From Xylophilus sp. GOD-11R (GTDB taxonomy: Bacteria > Pseudomonadota > Gammaproteobacteria > Burkholderiales > Burkholderiaceae_C): a stretch of 64,000 nucleotides of DNA. The stretch covers positions 4,402,001 to 4,466,000 of the forward strand of contig NZ_CP137854.1 in assembly GCF_033546935.1 (NCBI RefSeq). The letters are read 5' to 3'. Below, piece after piece: positions 1-8,567 of the stretch. The translations under genes were made by a program, and so were the position numbers. Every line of letters starts with the position of its first letter. Within the stretch, counting starts at the first letter, position 1. Under the pieces are notes generated by a model, which was given only the letters and a program-made list of their open reading frames with translations, had not been told where the DNA came from and ran no database searches.

Positions 1-1260
1 CCGGATGTCCTGGTAGCGGTAGGTGACGCCGTGGTAGGTGAAGGGCTCGCCGGGGTGTAGCAGCTGGTCGGCGATGCGCGCCACCGGAATGAAGTGCTCG
101 ACCGGGTTGCGGCCCTGGTCCACCGTGGGGCCGAAGAAGCGCCGGTAGCGGCTGCCCATCATGTTCTCGGCGCCGTAGCAGCAGGCGAAGCCGCCACCGG
201 GCAGGCCGATCTGGCCGAGCATCGCGGCCACGCTGAGCAAGGCCCAGTAGGGTTGCTCGCCGTGGTGGGCGCGCTGCAGTGCCCAGGCCATGTTGATCAT
301 CGACCGGTTCGCGGCCAAGTCGAGCGCCAGTTGCTCGATGTCGGCGGCGGGCAGGCCGGTGATCTGCGCTGCCCACGCGGGCGTCTTGGGCTGGCCGTCG
401 GTGTGGCCGAGCACATAGGCCTCGAACACCTCGAAGCCGGTGCAGTGGCTTTGCAAAAAGGCGCTGTCGTGCAGGCCGCGCACGCGCAGGGTGTGGGCCA
501 GGGCCAGCAGCAATGCGGTGTCGGTGTTGGGTCGGATCGGCCACCACTCCACCTCGCCGCCGGTGTCGATGTCGTCGCGCACCGGGCTGACGTTGATGAA
601 GCGCACGCCAGCGGCCTGCATGGCGCGCAGGCCGCCGCGCACCTGGTGCTCGCTGACGCCACCGACGGCCACCTGGGCGTTCTTGGACGGCACGCCGCCG
701 AAGGTCAGAAAGATCCGCGTGTGTTCGGCCAGCGTCTGCCAGTCGGTGTGCGAATGCATGAGCTGGTCCATCGGCGCGACCAGGTAGGGCATGAGCGAGC
801 GCGCCGCGCCCAGGCTGTAGGAGTCCATGTGCCGCACATAGCCGCCCCAGCAGTTGAGAAAGCGGTGGATCTGGCTTTGCGCATGGTGAAAGCGCCCCGC
901 GCTGGCCCAGCCGTAGGAGCCGCCGAAGATCGACTGGTTGCCGTGCGTGTCTTTCACCCGGCGCAGCTCCTGCGCCACCAGGGCCAGGGCCTCGTCCCAT
1001 TCCACTTCCACGTACTCGTCCTGCCCGCGTGGCACCGCCGGCCCGCCCTGCCGGGCCGCCAGCCAGCCGCGCCGCACCGCCGGCTTGCGCACCCGCAGGG
1101 CCTCGGTGGCGGGATGGTTCTGGAAGTAGCCGATGGGCGAGGGATCCGGGTCGCCTTCGTAGGCGCCGATGCGGGTGCGCGGCGTGTGGGGCTCGTGGAC
1201 CCGGTACAGGCCCCAGTGCGATGCGGTGTAGGTGGGGCGGTCGTCGGTGGCGGCGGTCAT
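1..1260 (-). CDS. BisC/TorA-type molybdopterin oxidoreductase (3' end outside window)
   Basis: This is the first 420 codons of a molybdopterin enzyme of the DMSO/TMAO/biotin-sulfoxide reductase family, which reduces S- or N-oxides. The stretch YGWASAGRFHHAQSQ (about residues 116-130) matches the family's pterin-binding GWxSxGxxH region. The following DSYSLGAA places a serine where these enzymes have their Mo-ligand serine. The N-terminus (MTAATDDRPTYTASHWG) has no twin-arginine signal and no iron-sulfur cysteine cluster, so a cytoplasmic BisC-like enzyme is likelier than periplasmic TorA. It begins 13 bp after the IclR gene on the same strand, so it probably belongs to the same transcription unit. 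Substrate is unknown. The gene runs off the left window edge. Confidence 0.85.
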   Translation of the reverse strand, partial: MTAATDDRPTYTASHWGLYRVHEPHTPRTRIGAYEGDPDPSPIGYFQNHPATEALRVRKPAVRRGWLAARQGGPAVPRGQDEYVEVEWDEALALVAQELRRVKDTHGNQSIFGGSYGWASAGRFHHAQSQIHRFLNCWGGYVRHMDSYSLGAARSLMPYLVAPMDQLMHSHTDWQTLAEHTRIFLTFGGVPSKNAQVAVGGVSEHQVRGGLRAMQAAGVRFINVSPVRDDIDTGGEVEWWPIRPNTDTALLLALAHTLRVRGLHDSAFLQSHCTGFEVFEAYVLGHTDGQPKTPAWAAQITGLPAADIEQLALDLAANRSMINMAWALQRAHHGEQPYWALLSVAAMLGQIGLPGGGFACCYGAENMMGSRYRRFFGPTVDQGRNPVEHFIPVARIADQLLHPGEPFTYHGVTYRYQDIR

Positions 1261-1273
1261 GGAGAACGGTGGT

Positions 1274-1993
1274 TCAGGCGTAGAAGCGGGAGCCGAGCAG
1301 CATCGACAGCTCGGCGGCGGTGGCGTAGATGAGCGGGCGCAGGGCGTCGATGCGCTCGGGCGTCAGGCGGGCGACGGGGCCGGAGATGGCCAGCGCGCCG
1401 ATCAGGCCTTTCTGGTTGGAGAAAACCGGCGCGGCCAGGCCGCCGATCTCGGAATTGCGTTCGCCGTGCGAGATGTAGGGCAGCCTGGCGCGCACTGCCT
1501 CGCTGCCGGACTCCAGCGCGTTGGTGCGCTCGAAGTCCATCAGCACGCGGCCGGCCGCGCCCTTGTCGAGCACCACCGTGTCGCCCTCGGCCACATGCTC
1601 GCGCAGCACCTGCTGGCTGTTCTCGCGGAACAGGCACATGCGTTGGTCGCCCAGCCGCTGGAAGAAGGACACGCATTCGTCGCTGTCGCGCACCAGGGCT
1701 TTCATGCGCGGGCGGATGCGCTGCTCCAGGTCGAAGCTGTCGGCATAGCAGCAGCCCAGCCGGTAGACCTCGGGGCCGAGCATGTAGCGCTTGCTGGCGT
1801 TGACGGTGACGAAGCCTTCCTCGATGAGCGAGAGCAGCATGCGCAGCGTGGTGCTCTTGACCATGCCGGTCTGCGCGGCGATCTCGCTCAGCGTGAGTTC
1901 CGGGCGGCGGTGGTCGAAGACCTTGAGGATCTTCAAGGCGCGAAGCGCCGCGTCCACGGGCTTGGTCTTGACGGGGTTGGTGGCGGTGTCCAT
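1274..1993 (-). CDS. IclR-family transcriptional regulator
   Basis: This 239-residue protein has the IclR layout. The N-terminal winged helix-turn-helix (about residues 12-75) includes LTLSEIAAQTGMVKSTTLRM. The C-terminal IclR effector domain includes FFQRLGDQRMCLFRE and VFSNQKGLIGALAISGP. IclR proteins usually control nearby catabolic genes in response to a small organic acid or related ligand. It sits inside the operon-like run with the aldehyde dehydrogenase upstream (40 bp) and the molybdoenzyme downstream. I infer that it controls this catabolic locus, possibly through the two matching palindromic sites at 10690-10720 and 13811-13841. The ligand is not known. Confidence 0.93.
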   Translation of the reverse strand: MDTATNPVKTKPVDAALRALKILKVFDHRRPELTLSEIAAQTGMVKSTTLRMLLSLIEEGFVTVNASKRYMLGPEVYRLGCCYADSFDLEQRIRPRMKALVRDSDECVSFFQRLGDQRMCLFRENSQQVLREHVAEGDTVVLDKGAAGRVLMDFERTNALESGSEAVRARLPYISHGERNSEIGGLAAPVFSNQKGLIGALAISGPVARLTPERIDALRPLIYATAAELSMLLGSRFYA

Positions 1994-2032
1994 GTCTCGT
2001 TTTCCGGGGGGAGCGGTGGTCAGAGGTCGGGC

Positions 2033-3508
2033 TCAAAGGCTGGGGAAGGCCGGCGCCATGACGCCGGTGGTGTTGACCCAGACGCTCTTGGTCTGCAGGT
2101 AGGCGTCGATCATGGCTTGACCGCCCTCGCGGCCGACGCCCGAGAGGTCGAAGCCGCCGAAGGGCGAGGTCTGCGAGGTCATGCGGTAGGTGTTGACCCA
2201 GACGCTGCCCGAGCGTACCCGCGCGGCCATGCGGTGGGCGCGGCCGACGTCGGTGGTCCAGATGCCGGCGCCCAGGCCGAAGCGGGTGCTGTTGGCCAGC
2301 GCCACGGCTTCTTCTTCGGTGGAAAAGCGCAGCACCGATAGCACCGGGCCGAAGACTTCTTCCTGCGCGATGCGCATGTCGGCGGTCACGCCGGTGCAGA
2401 TGGTCGGCTGCACGAAAAGCCCGCCCTGCGCGCCGGTGACCGATTCGCCGCCGCAGGCAATCGTCGCGCCTTCGTCGCGGGCCATGGAGATCATCTTCAT
2501 GATGTGTTCGAACTGCGGCCGGTTGGCCACCGGCCCGACGTGCGTTGCCGCGTCCATCGGGTCACCCATGCGGATGCGCCGCGCCACGTCGGCCAGCCGC
2601 GCGACGAACGCGTCGTGGATCGCGTCGGCCACCAGCAGGCGCGAGCCGGCCACGCAGCTCTGCCCGCCCGAGGCGAAGATGCCGCCGGCCACGCCCTGCA
2701 CCGCCGCGTCCAGGTCGGCGTCGGCGAAGACGATGTTGGGCGACTTGCCACCCAACTCCAGCGTGGCCGGCCGCATGCGTTTGGCCGCGGCCACATACAC
2801 CGCCGTGCCCGAGCCGACGCCGCCGGTGAAGGCGACCTTGGCGATGTCGGGATGGTCGGTCAGCGCCGGGCCGATCTCCGCGCCCAGCCCGCACACCACG
2901 TTGACCACGCCGTCCGGAAAACCCGCCTCGCGCACCAGCCGCGCGAAGGTGAGCGTGGAGGTGCTGGCGTGCTCCGAGGGCTTGATGACGCAGGTGTTGC
3001 CCGCCGCCAGTGCCGGGGCGAGCTTCCAGGCCAGCAGCCGCACCGGCGAGTTCCACGGGATGATCATCGCGATCACGCCGAGCGGCTCGCGCAGTGTGTA
3101 GTTGAAGTGGCCGGGTGCCTCGACCGGAATCACCCGGCCTTCGATCTTGTCGCACAGGCCGCCGTAGTAGCGGTACCACTCGGCGGTGTTGAGCATCTGC
3201 CGCAGCATCTCGGTGTAGGTCTTGCCGTTGTCGCGGACCTCGGCCAGTGCCAGCTCCTTCGCGTTGGCCTCGACCAGGTCGCCGAGCCGGCGCATCAGCG
3301 CGGCGCGCTTCGTGGCAGAGATGCCGGCCCAGGCGGCGTTGCGGAAGGCGGCCGATGCCGCCGCCACCGCACGGTCGATGTCCTCGGGGGTGGAGCGCGG
3401 GATCTGCGCCCAGACCTGCGTGGTCCAGGGGTTCTCGCTGTCCAGGTAGGCGCCCTGCGCGGGCGGGCAGTCGTGGCCGTCGATCAGGTTCTCGTAGCGT
3501 GCCGTCAT
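2033..3508 (-). CDS. NAD(P)-dependent aldehyde dehydrogenase
   Basis: This 491-residue class I/II-type aldehyde dehydrogenase oxidises an aldehyde to its acid. Visible family motifs are PWNSP (about 151-155, substrate-binding Asn), VAFTGGVGSG (about 225-234, coenzyme loop), ELGGKSPNIV (about 251-260, catalytic Glu) and GGQSC (Cys about 285, nucleophile). The ATG at 3508 gives a normal length; an upstream in-frame ATG at 3583 would add an atypical 25-residue leader. It lies between the AbrB-type membrane protein and the IclR regulator. With the adjacent omega-type aminotransferase it plausibly oxidises the semialdehyde that enzyme makes. The exact substrate cannot be read from sequence. Confidence 0.95.
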   Translation of the reverse strand: MTARYENLIDGHDCPPAQGAYLDSENPWTTQVWAQIPRSTPEDIDRAVAAASAAFRNAAWAGISATKRAALMRRLGDLVEANAKELALAEVRDNGKTYTEMLRQMLNTAEWYRYYGGLCDKIEGRVIPVEAPGHFNYTLREPLGVIAMIIPWNSPVRLLAWKLAPALAAGNTCVIKPSEHASTSTLTFARLVREAGFPDGVVNVVCGLGAEIGPALTDHPDIAKVAFTGGVGSGTAVYVAAAKRMRPATLELGGKSPNIVFADADLDAAVQGVAGGIFASGGQSCVAGSRLLVADAIHDAFVARLADVARRIRMGDPMDAATHVGPVANRPQFEHIMKMISMARDEGATIACGGESVTGAQGGLFVQPTICTGVTADMRIAQEEVFGPVLSVLRFSTEEEAVALANSTRFGLGAGIWTTDVGRAHRMAARVRSGSVWVNTYRMTSQTSPFGGFDLSGVGREGGQAMIDAYLQTKSVWVNTTGVMAPAFPSL

Positions 3509-3563
3509 GGCGTGGTGTCCTTGTCGATGCGACAGAAAGGGGGCGAAGAAAAATGGATCGGTG

Positions 3564-4694
3564 TCAGACCAGCCGCAGCGCACGCGCGCAACGCCAGACC
3601 GGCTCCAGCAGCAGGTTGCTGAACACCACCCGCACGAAGTGGAAGGCCAGCACCAGCGGCACCGATACCTGCAGCGCCTGCGCGGTCACCGCCATCTCGG
3701 GCATGCCGCCGGGCGCCATGCCCAGCAGGCTGCCGGCCACCGGCAGATGGAAGAGCCAGGCGGCCGCCAGACCGAGCAGGATGAGGATGACCGACAGCAC
3801 CACCGACGACAGCACCGAGGCCAGCACCAGCCGGTGCGAGCCCCGGATGAACTGGCGCGTCATGGCCGATCCGAGCGAGATGCCGAGCACGCCCTGGGCG
3901 ATGACGATCCATTCCGCGGGCACATGTTCCGGCGCCACGCCGGACGAGGCGAAGGCTGCCGTGAGCAGGCAGGGCGCGAGCATCCACGGGTTGGGAATGC
4001 CGATCTTCTTGCCAAGAAACGCCGCCCCCAGCCCGGCCAGCCACCACAGCATCAGCAGCCCCGGCGAGCCCTGCTGCGACAGCGCGGCGGCCGGCGCGAA
4101 GGCATGGCCGGACGGCCCGTGGATCTCGTGCGCCGACAGCAGCGCCACCAGCGCCGGATACACCAGCACCACCAGGATCAGCCGGATCGTCTGGGCCAGC
4201 ACCACCTGCTGCTCGGACACGCCGGCCTCGCGCGCATGGATCGCCATCAGCACCACGCCGCCGGGCGTGCCGCAGAAAAAGGCGGTGCGCGCATCGAGCC
4301 CGCCGAAGCGGCTGAACACCTGCGCGCCGACCAGGCCGGCGGCCACGGTGAGCATGGCGCACAGCACGATCGCCGGCAGGCTGCCGGCCAGCGACAGCAG
4401 CACCTGCTGGTTGAAGGTCTGGCCCAGCGCCAGCCCGAGAAAGATCAGCACGTAGGGCCGGATCGGCTCGATGTTGACCGACAGCCCCATCTGCGCGAGC
4501 GCGGCCGAGGCGACCAGCGAGCCGAGCAGCCAGCCCAGCGGCACGCCCACCGCGTGCGCGACCCAGCCGCCGCCGAAGGACACCGCCAGCACCAGCACCA
4601 GCCGGAGCGCCCAGGCCGCGAGATGCAGCACCCGGACGCTCCGTCCCATGCCCGCGTCCCCCCCGGTCGCGGCCCGAAAACCCGGCTCCTTCAT
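3564..4694 (-). CDS. AbrB-family (PF05145-type) polytopic membrane protein
   Basis: This 376-residue, very hydrophobic protein has about ten predicted membrane segments in two similar halves. The first includes GVPLGWLLGSLVASA and FFCGTPGGVVLMAI; the second includes IGIPNPWMLAPCLL and GMAPGGMPEMAVTAQAL. This doubled pattern is typical of the membrane family called AbrB (also labelled ammonia-monooxygenase-like), which is unrelated to the DNA-binding AbrB. Members are thought to be transporters but are poorly characterised. The ATG at 4694 overlaps the stop of the class II aldolase gene (ATGA, 4 bp), indicating translational coupling. In context it may move a substrate or product of this catabolic locus; that is inference. 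Confidence 0.85.
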   Translation of the reverse strand: MKEPGFRAATGGDAGMGRSVRVLHLAAWALRLVLVLAVSFGGGWVAHAVGVPLGWLLGSLVASAALAQMGLSVNIEPIRPYVLIFLGLALGQTFNQQVLLSLAGSLPAIVLCAMLTVAAGLVGAQVFSRFGGLDARTAFFCGTPGGVVLMAIHAREAGVSEQQVVLAQTIRLILVVLVYPALVALLSAHEIHGPSGHAFAPAAALSQQGSPGLLMLWWLAGLGAAFLGKKIGIPNPWMLAPCLLTAAFASSGVAPEHVPAEWIVIAQGVLGISLGSAMTRQFIRGSHRLVLASVLSSVVLSVILILLGLAAAWLFHLPVAGSLLGMAPGGMPEMAVTAQALQVSVPLVLAFHFVRVVFSNLLLEPVWRCARALRLV

Positions 4695-5470
4695 GTCCAC
4701 ACGTCGGACTGCTCGGCATCGATCAGCCGCAGCGCCGCCACCCAGGCCATGTCGACCCAGGCGGGCATTTCGTCGTGCCGGTACTGGCCCGCCGTGTGCT
4801 CGCGCACGGCCATCGGCGGCATGACGATCTGGTCCATGCCGCCGGACTGCGCGGCCAGCTGCGCATCGCAGGCGCGCTCCAGAAAGTAGATGTGGTCGAA
4901 GGCCTCGGCCACGCTGCGGCCACCCACCAGCAGCCCGTGGTTGCGCAGGATCATGGCCCGGTGGTCGGGACCGAGGTCGCGCACCAGGCGCTCGCGCTCC
5001 TCGGTGTCGAGCGCGATGCCTTCGTAGTCGTGGTAGGCCAGGTGGCCGTGGAACTTGAGCGCGTGCTGGCTGATCGGCAGCAGGCCGCAGCGCTGCGCCG
5101 ACACCGCGATGCCGGCACGCGAATGCGTGTGCACGATGCAGCGCAGGTCGGGCCGCGCGGCATGCAGCGCCGAGTGGATGACGAAGCCCGCACGGTTCAC
5201 CACCTGGGCCTCGGAGCCGGCTTCGAGCTTGTTGCCTTCGAGATCGATCGCCACCAGGTCGCTGGCGCGCATCTCGTGGAACATGCGGCGGTAGTCGTTG
5301 ATCAGAAAACGGTCGCCCGGCCCCGGCAGGCGCGCCGAGACATGGGTGTAGATCAGGTCGGCCCAGCGGAAATGCGCGATCAGCCGGTAGAGCGCCGCGA
5401 GCTCGCAGCGCGCGGTCCATTCCTCGGCCGGGATGTGCGCCGGCCGGTGTCGCAGATGGTCGCTCGCCAT
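4691..5470 (-). CDS. Class II aldolase/adducin-family protein
   Basis: This 259-residue protein has the class II aldolase fold, whose members (fuculose- and ribulose-phosphate aldolases and relatives) are zinc enzymes cleaving C-C bonds. The N-terminus contains CELAALYRLIAHFRWADL and IYTHVSARLPG. HTHSRAGIAVSA (about residues 110-121) carries the two metal-binding histidines, and ILRNHGLLVGG (about 169-179) carries the third. The ATG at 5470 follows 4 bp after the aminotransferase stop, and the gene ends in a 4-bp overlap with the AbrB-family gene. It clearly belongs to this operon. Its substrate is not identifiable, and many relatives of this subgroup have no assigned reaction. Confidence 0.92.
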   Translation of the reverse strand: MASDHLRHRPAHIPAEEWTARCELAALYRLIAHFRWADLIYTHVSARLPGPGDRFLINDYRRMFHEMRASDLVAIDLEGNKLEAGSEAQVVNRAGFVIHSALHAARPDLRCIVHTHSRAGIAVSAQRCGLLPISQHALKFHGHLAYHDYEGIALDTEERERLVRDLGPDHRAMILRNHGLLVGGRSVAEAFDHIYFLERACDAQLAAQSGGMDQIVMPPMAVREHTAGQYRHDEMPAWVDMAWVAALRLIDAEQSDVWT

Positions 5471-5474
5471 GGCC

Positions 5475-6854
5475 TCAGACACCGAAGACGTCGTCGAGCG
5501 CGCGGCCCAGGCGGTCGAACATCTCGCCGACCTCGGCGGCACTGATGATCTGCGGCGGCGACAGCGCGATGCGGTTGCCGATGAGCCGCACGATGAGCCC
5601 GTTGGCCCGGGTGGCGGCCTCGATGCGCGCCATCAGCGCGGCGTCGGCGACGGCCTTGGTGGCGCGGTCGGTCACGATCTCCACCGCGCCGATCAGGCCG
5701 ACGCCGTTGGCCTCGCCGACGTATTCGCGTCCGGCCAGTTTCGCCAGCCCCGCCAGGAAAAGCGGCTCCACGCTCTTCACGTGGCCGACCAGGTCCATCT
5801 CTTCGTAGATGGTCAGGACTTCGTGCGCCACCGCGCAGGCCATGGGATGGCCGCCGTAGGTGTAGCCGTGGGCGAAGCTGCCGAGCTTGTCGGTCTGGGC
5901 CATCATGCCGGCGAAGACCCGCTCGCCGATCAGCACCGCCGAGATCGGCACCATCGCCGCCGACAGCGACTTGGCCGAGCAGATCAGGTCGGGCGTCATG
6001 CCGTAGGTTTCGCTGCCCCACATTTCGCCGGTGCGGCCGAAGCCGCAGATCACCTCGTCGGCCACCAGCAGGATCTCGTACTTGCGCAGCACCGCCTGGA
6101 TCTTGTCGAAATAGCCCGCCGGCGCAACGATGGCGCCGCCCGATCCCATCACCGGCTCGGCCCAGAAGGCAGCGATGGTCTCCGGGCCTTCGCGCAGGAT
6201 CAGGGCCTCGAGCTCCGCGGCCAGGCGGCTGGAGAAGGCCTGCTCGTCCTCGCCCGGATGGGCATGGCGATAGTGGTAGGGCATGCCGGTGTAGAGAAAG
6301 CCGTCGAAAGGCAGCCCGAAGCCGGTGTGGAAGTTGGCCTTGGCGGTGAGGCAGGCGGTGATCGCGCCGGTGCCGTGGTAGGCCCCCAGGCGCGAGATGA
6401 TCTTGCGGCGCTGGGGCTGTCCCTGGCCCGCCCAGTGGTACCAGACCAGCTTGAGCGCGGTGTCGTTGGCCTCGCTGCCGGAGCATTGCAGCAGCACCTT
6501 GTCCATGCCGGGCGGCGCGAAGGCGGCGAGCTTGGCCGAGAGTTCGGCGGCCGCCGGCGTCGAGGCACTGCGGAAGTTGTGGTAGTAGCCGATCTCGGTC
6601 ATGACCTTGGCCGCGACCTGCGCCAGCCGGGCGTTGCCGAAGCCGAGCGAGGCGCACCACAGGCCGGCGGCGGCTTCCAGGTAGCGGGCGCCCTGCTCGT
6701 CTTCCACGTAGATGCCGTCACCCCTGGTGATGATGCTCGGGCCGGCGTCGAGGTGGCGGCGCAGGTTGGTGTGCGGATGCACCGAATGGGCGGCATCCAT
6801 CGATGCGAGCGGGCTGAGCGTAGGTGTAACGGCGGGGGTCAGGGTGATGGACAT
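5475..6854 (-). CDS. Class III (omega) aminotransferase
   Basis: This 459-residue PLP enzyme is of the class III aminotransferase family, which moves terminal amino groups from omega-amino acids or diamines to a keto acid. Motifs are CSGSEANDTALK (about residues 124-135, PLP phosphate), VADEVICGFGRTG (about 264-276, Asp to pyridine nitrogen) and CSAKSLSAA (Lys about 295, Schiff base). It lies 42 bp downstream of hyuB and 4 bp upstream of the class II aldolase. In an operon with an ATP-dependent amidohydrolase pair and an aldehyde dehydrogenase, it most simply transaminates the omega-amino acid released by ring opening. The substrate is inferred, not shown. Confidence 0.95.
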   Translation of the reverse strand: MSITLTPAVTPTLSPLASMDAAHSVHPHTNLRRHLDAGPSIITRGDGIYVEDEQGARYLEAAAGLWCASLGFGNARLAQVAAKVMTEIGYYHNFRSASTPAAAELSAKLAAFAPPGMDKVLLQCSGSEANDTALKLVWYHWAGQGQPQRRKIISRLGAYHGTGAITACLTAKANFHTGFGLPFDGFLYTGMPYHYRHAHPGEDEQAFSSRLAAELEALILREGPETIAAFWAEPVMGSGGAIVAPAGYFDKIQAVLRKYEILLVADEVICGFGRTGEMWGSETYGMTPDLICSAKSLSAAMVPISAVLIGERVFAGMMAQTDKLGSFAHGYTYGGHPMACAVAHEVLTIYEEMDLVGHVKSVEPLFLAGLAKLAGREYVGEANGVGLIGAVEIVTDRATKAVADAALMARIEAATRANGLIVRLIGNRIALSPPQIISAAEVGEMFDRLGRALDDVFGV

Positions 6855-6896
6855 GGGATGCGGTCTCTGGCGGTGTTCGTGACGGGGATAGGTGGC

Positions 6897-8567
6897 TCAG
6901 CGGGCGTAGTCGCGGGCGGCGCCCTCGGCGGTGACGTAGCCGTCGGCGATGTCGTCGGCGAGCTGCGCGGCATCGCGCTCGGCAGCCGGCCCCCAGCCAC
7001 CGGCGCCGGCCAGGCGCAGGCGCAGCAGGTCGCCGCCTTGCATGTCGAGCATCTGCTTGGAGATGAGGCGCGTCTCCACGCCGTCGCGCACCAGGGTGGA
7101 AGAGGCCAGCGCGCCGGCGCCGCCGCCGTCCATGCCGTGCGGTGGTTTCACGTGGCGGTCGCCCAGCAGCGTGAGCGTGGCCGAGCCACTGAGCAATTCG
7201 ATGTCCTTGGCCAGGCCGCAGCCGCCGCGCTGGCGCCCCGCGCCGCCGGTGTCGGGCATGAGGGCCAGACGGTGCACCACCACCGGGCTGCCGGCCTCGT
7301 GTACTTCCACCGGAATGTTGGCGCAGTTGATGACCGGCGCGGTGCCTTCGAGGCCGTCGGTATCGTGGCGTGCGCCGTAGCCGCCGAACAGCAGGTCGTA
7401 GTAGATGAAGCGCTTGCCGGTGTCGGCGTCGATGCCCGAGAGGATCGGGTTGGACCAGTGCGAGAACGCCGCCATGGTCTTGTGCGGCAGGGCCTTGGCC
7501 ATGGCACCGTTGATGAGTTCGAAGATGCGGATCTGGATCGCCGCGCGGCCGCCCGAGGGGGCCGGGAACTGCGGGTTGAAGAAGCAGCCCTCGCGCGCCT
7601 TCACCTCGATGGCACGCAGGCCGCCGTCGTTCTGCGGCAGGGTCGGGTCGGTGAGGCACTTCACCGCGAAGAAACCGTGCGCGCGGGTGAAGTTGAAATA
7701 GGCGTTGATCGCCGCGCCGACCTGGTCGCCGGAGCGGGAGAAGTCGATCACCAGGCGGTCGCCGGCGACCTCGATGTCGACCGCCACCGGGATCAGCCCG
7801 CCCTCGCCTTCGCCGATGCCGTCGAGCCAGTCGTCGAAGCTGTAGCGGCCGTCGGGAATCTCGGCGATGCGTTCGCGCATGCGCTTCTCGCTGGCGTCCA
7901 GGATGTGGTCGACGCAGGCGTCGAGCACGTCGGCGCCGACCGACTTCACCAGCTCGGCGTAGCGGGTGGCGCCCACCTCGTTGGCGTTGCGCTGGGCGGC
8001 CAGGTCGCCGACCACCGCGTCGGGCAGGCGGATGTTGCCGCAGAGGATGCGCATGATCTCCACGTCGAACACGCCGCCGCGGATCATCTTCACCGGCAGG
8101 ATGCGGATGCCTTCCTGGTAGGCCTCGGTCACGCCGATCACCTTCTGCGAGCCCGGCGCCGCGCCGCCCACGTCCACCTGGTGGGCGATGTTGACCACCC
8201 AGCCCCAGAACACGCCCTCGATGAAGACCGGGTGGACCATGTAGAAGTCCGGGAAATGGCCGGAGCCCAGCGCGCTGTCGTTGGTGACGATGGCGTCGCC
8301 CGGGCTCAGGCTGTCGCCGGGGTACATGGCCGAGACGGTCTTGACCACCGCCGGCATCGAGCCCAGGTGGCCGGGCGTGAAGTTGCCTTGCGACAGCAGC
8401 CGGCCGTGGCGGTCGAAGACGCCGGTGGAGAAGTCGTCGGCTTCGCGCACCGCTTCGGAGAACGCGGTGCGGCGCAGGGTGGAACCCATCTCTTCGGCGA
8501 TGGAGACGAGGTTGTTCCAGACCAGCGAGATGGTGATGGGGCTGACGGTGGGCAGGTCGTGTTTCAT
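6897..8567 (-). CDS. hyuB: Hydantoinase B / oxoprolinase B-family subunit
   Basis: This 556-residue protein matches the hydantoinase B/oxoprolinase family, the partner subunit of ATP-dependent cyclic-amide hydrolases. Characteristic stretches are SEAVREADDFSTGVFD and GNFTPGHLGSMP near the N-terminus, NDSALGSGHFPDFYMV (about residues 95-110) and the glycine-rich GGAGRQRGGCGLAKD late in the protein. The ATG at 8567 overlaps the hyuA stop by 4 bp, so the two subunits are translationally coupled. The pair could act on 5-oxoproline, N-methylhydantoin or a lactam; the sequence alone does not decide. The neighbouring omega-aminotransferase and aldehyde dehydrogenase favour a lactam. Confidence 0.93.
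   Translation of the reverse strand: MKHDLPTVSPITISLVWNNLVSIAEEMGSTLRRTAFSEAVREADDFSTGVFDRHGRLLSQGNFTPGHLGSMPAVVKTVSAMYPGDSLSPGDAIVTNDSALGSGHFPDFYMVHPVFIEGVFWGWVVNIAHQVDVGGAAPGSQKVIGVTEAYQEGIRILPVKMIRGGVFDVEIMRILCGNIRLPDAVVGDLAAQRNANEVGATRYAELVKSVGADVLDACVDHILDASEKRMRERIAEIPDGRYSFDDWLDGIGEGEGGLIPVAVDIEVAGDRLVIDFSRSGDQVGAAINAYFNFTRAHGFFAVKCLTDPTLPQNDGGLRAIEVKAREGCFFNPQFPAPSGGRAAIQIRIFELINGAMAKALPHKTMAAFSHWSNPILSGIDADTGKRFIYYDLLFGGYGARHDTDGLEGTAPVINCANIPVEVHEAGSPVVVHRLALMPDTGGAGRQRGGCGLAKDIELLSGSATLTLLGDRHVKPPHGMDGGGAGALASSTLVRDGVETRLISKQMLDMQGGDLLRLRLAGAGGWGPAAERDAAQLADDIADGYVTAEGAARDYAR

Noticed and set aside
3564..4694. DNA-binding AbrB-type transition-state regulator
   Set aside because: The protein is polytopic and hydrophobic along its whole length with no SpoVT/AbrB beta-hairpin domain; only the family name is shared.
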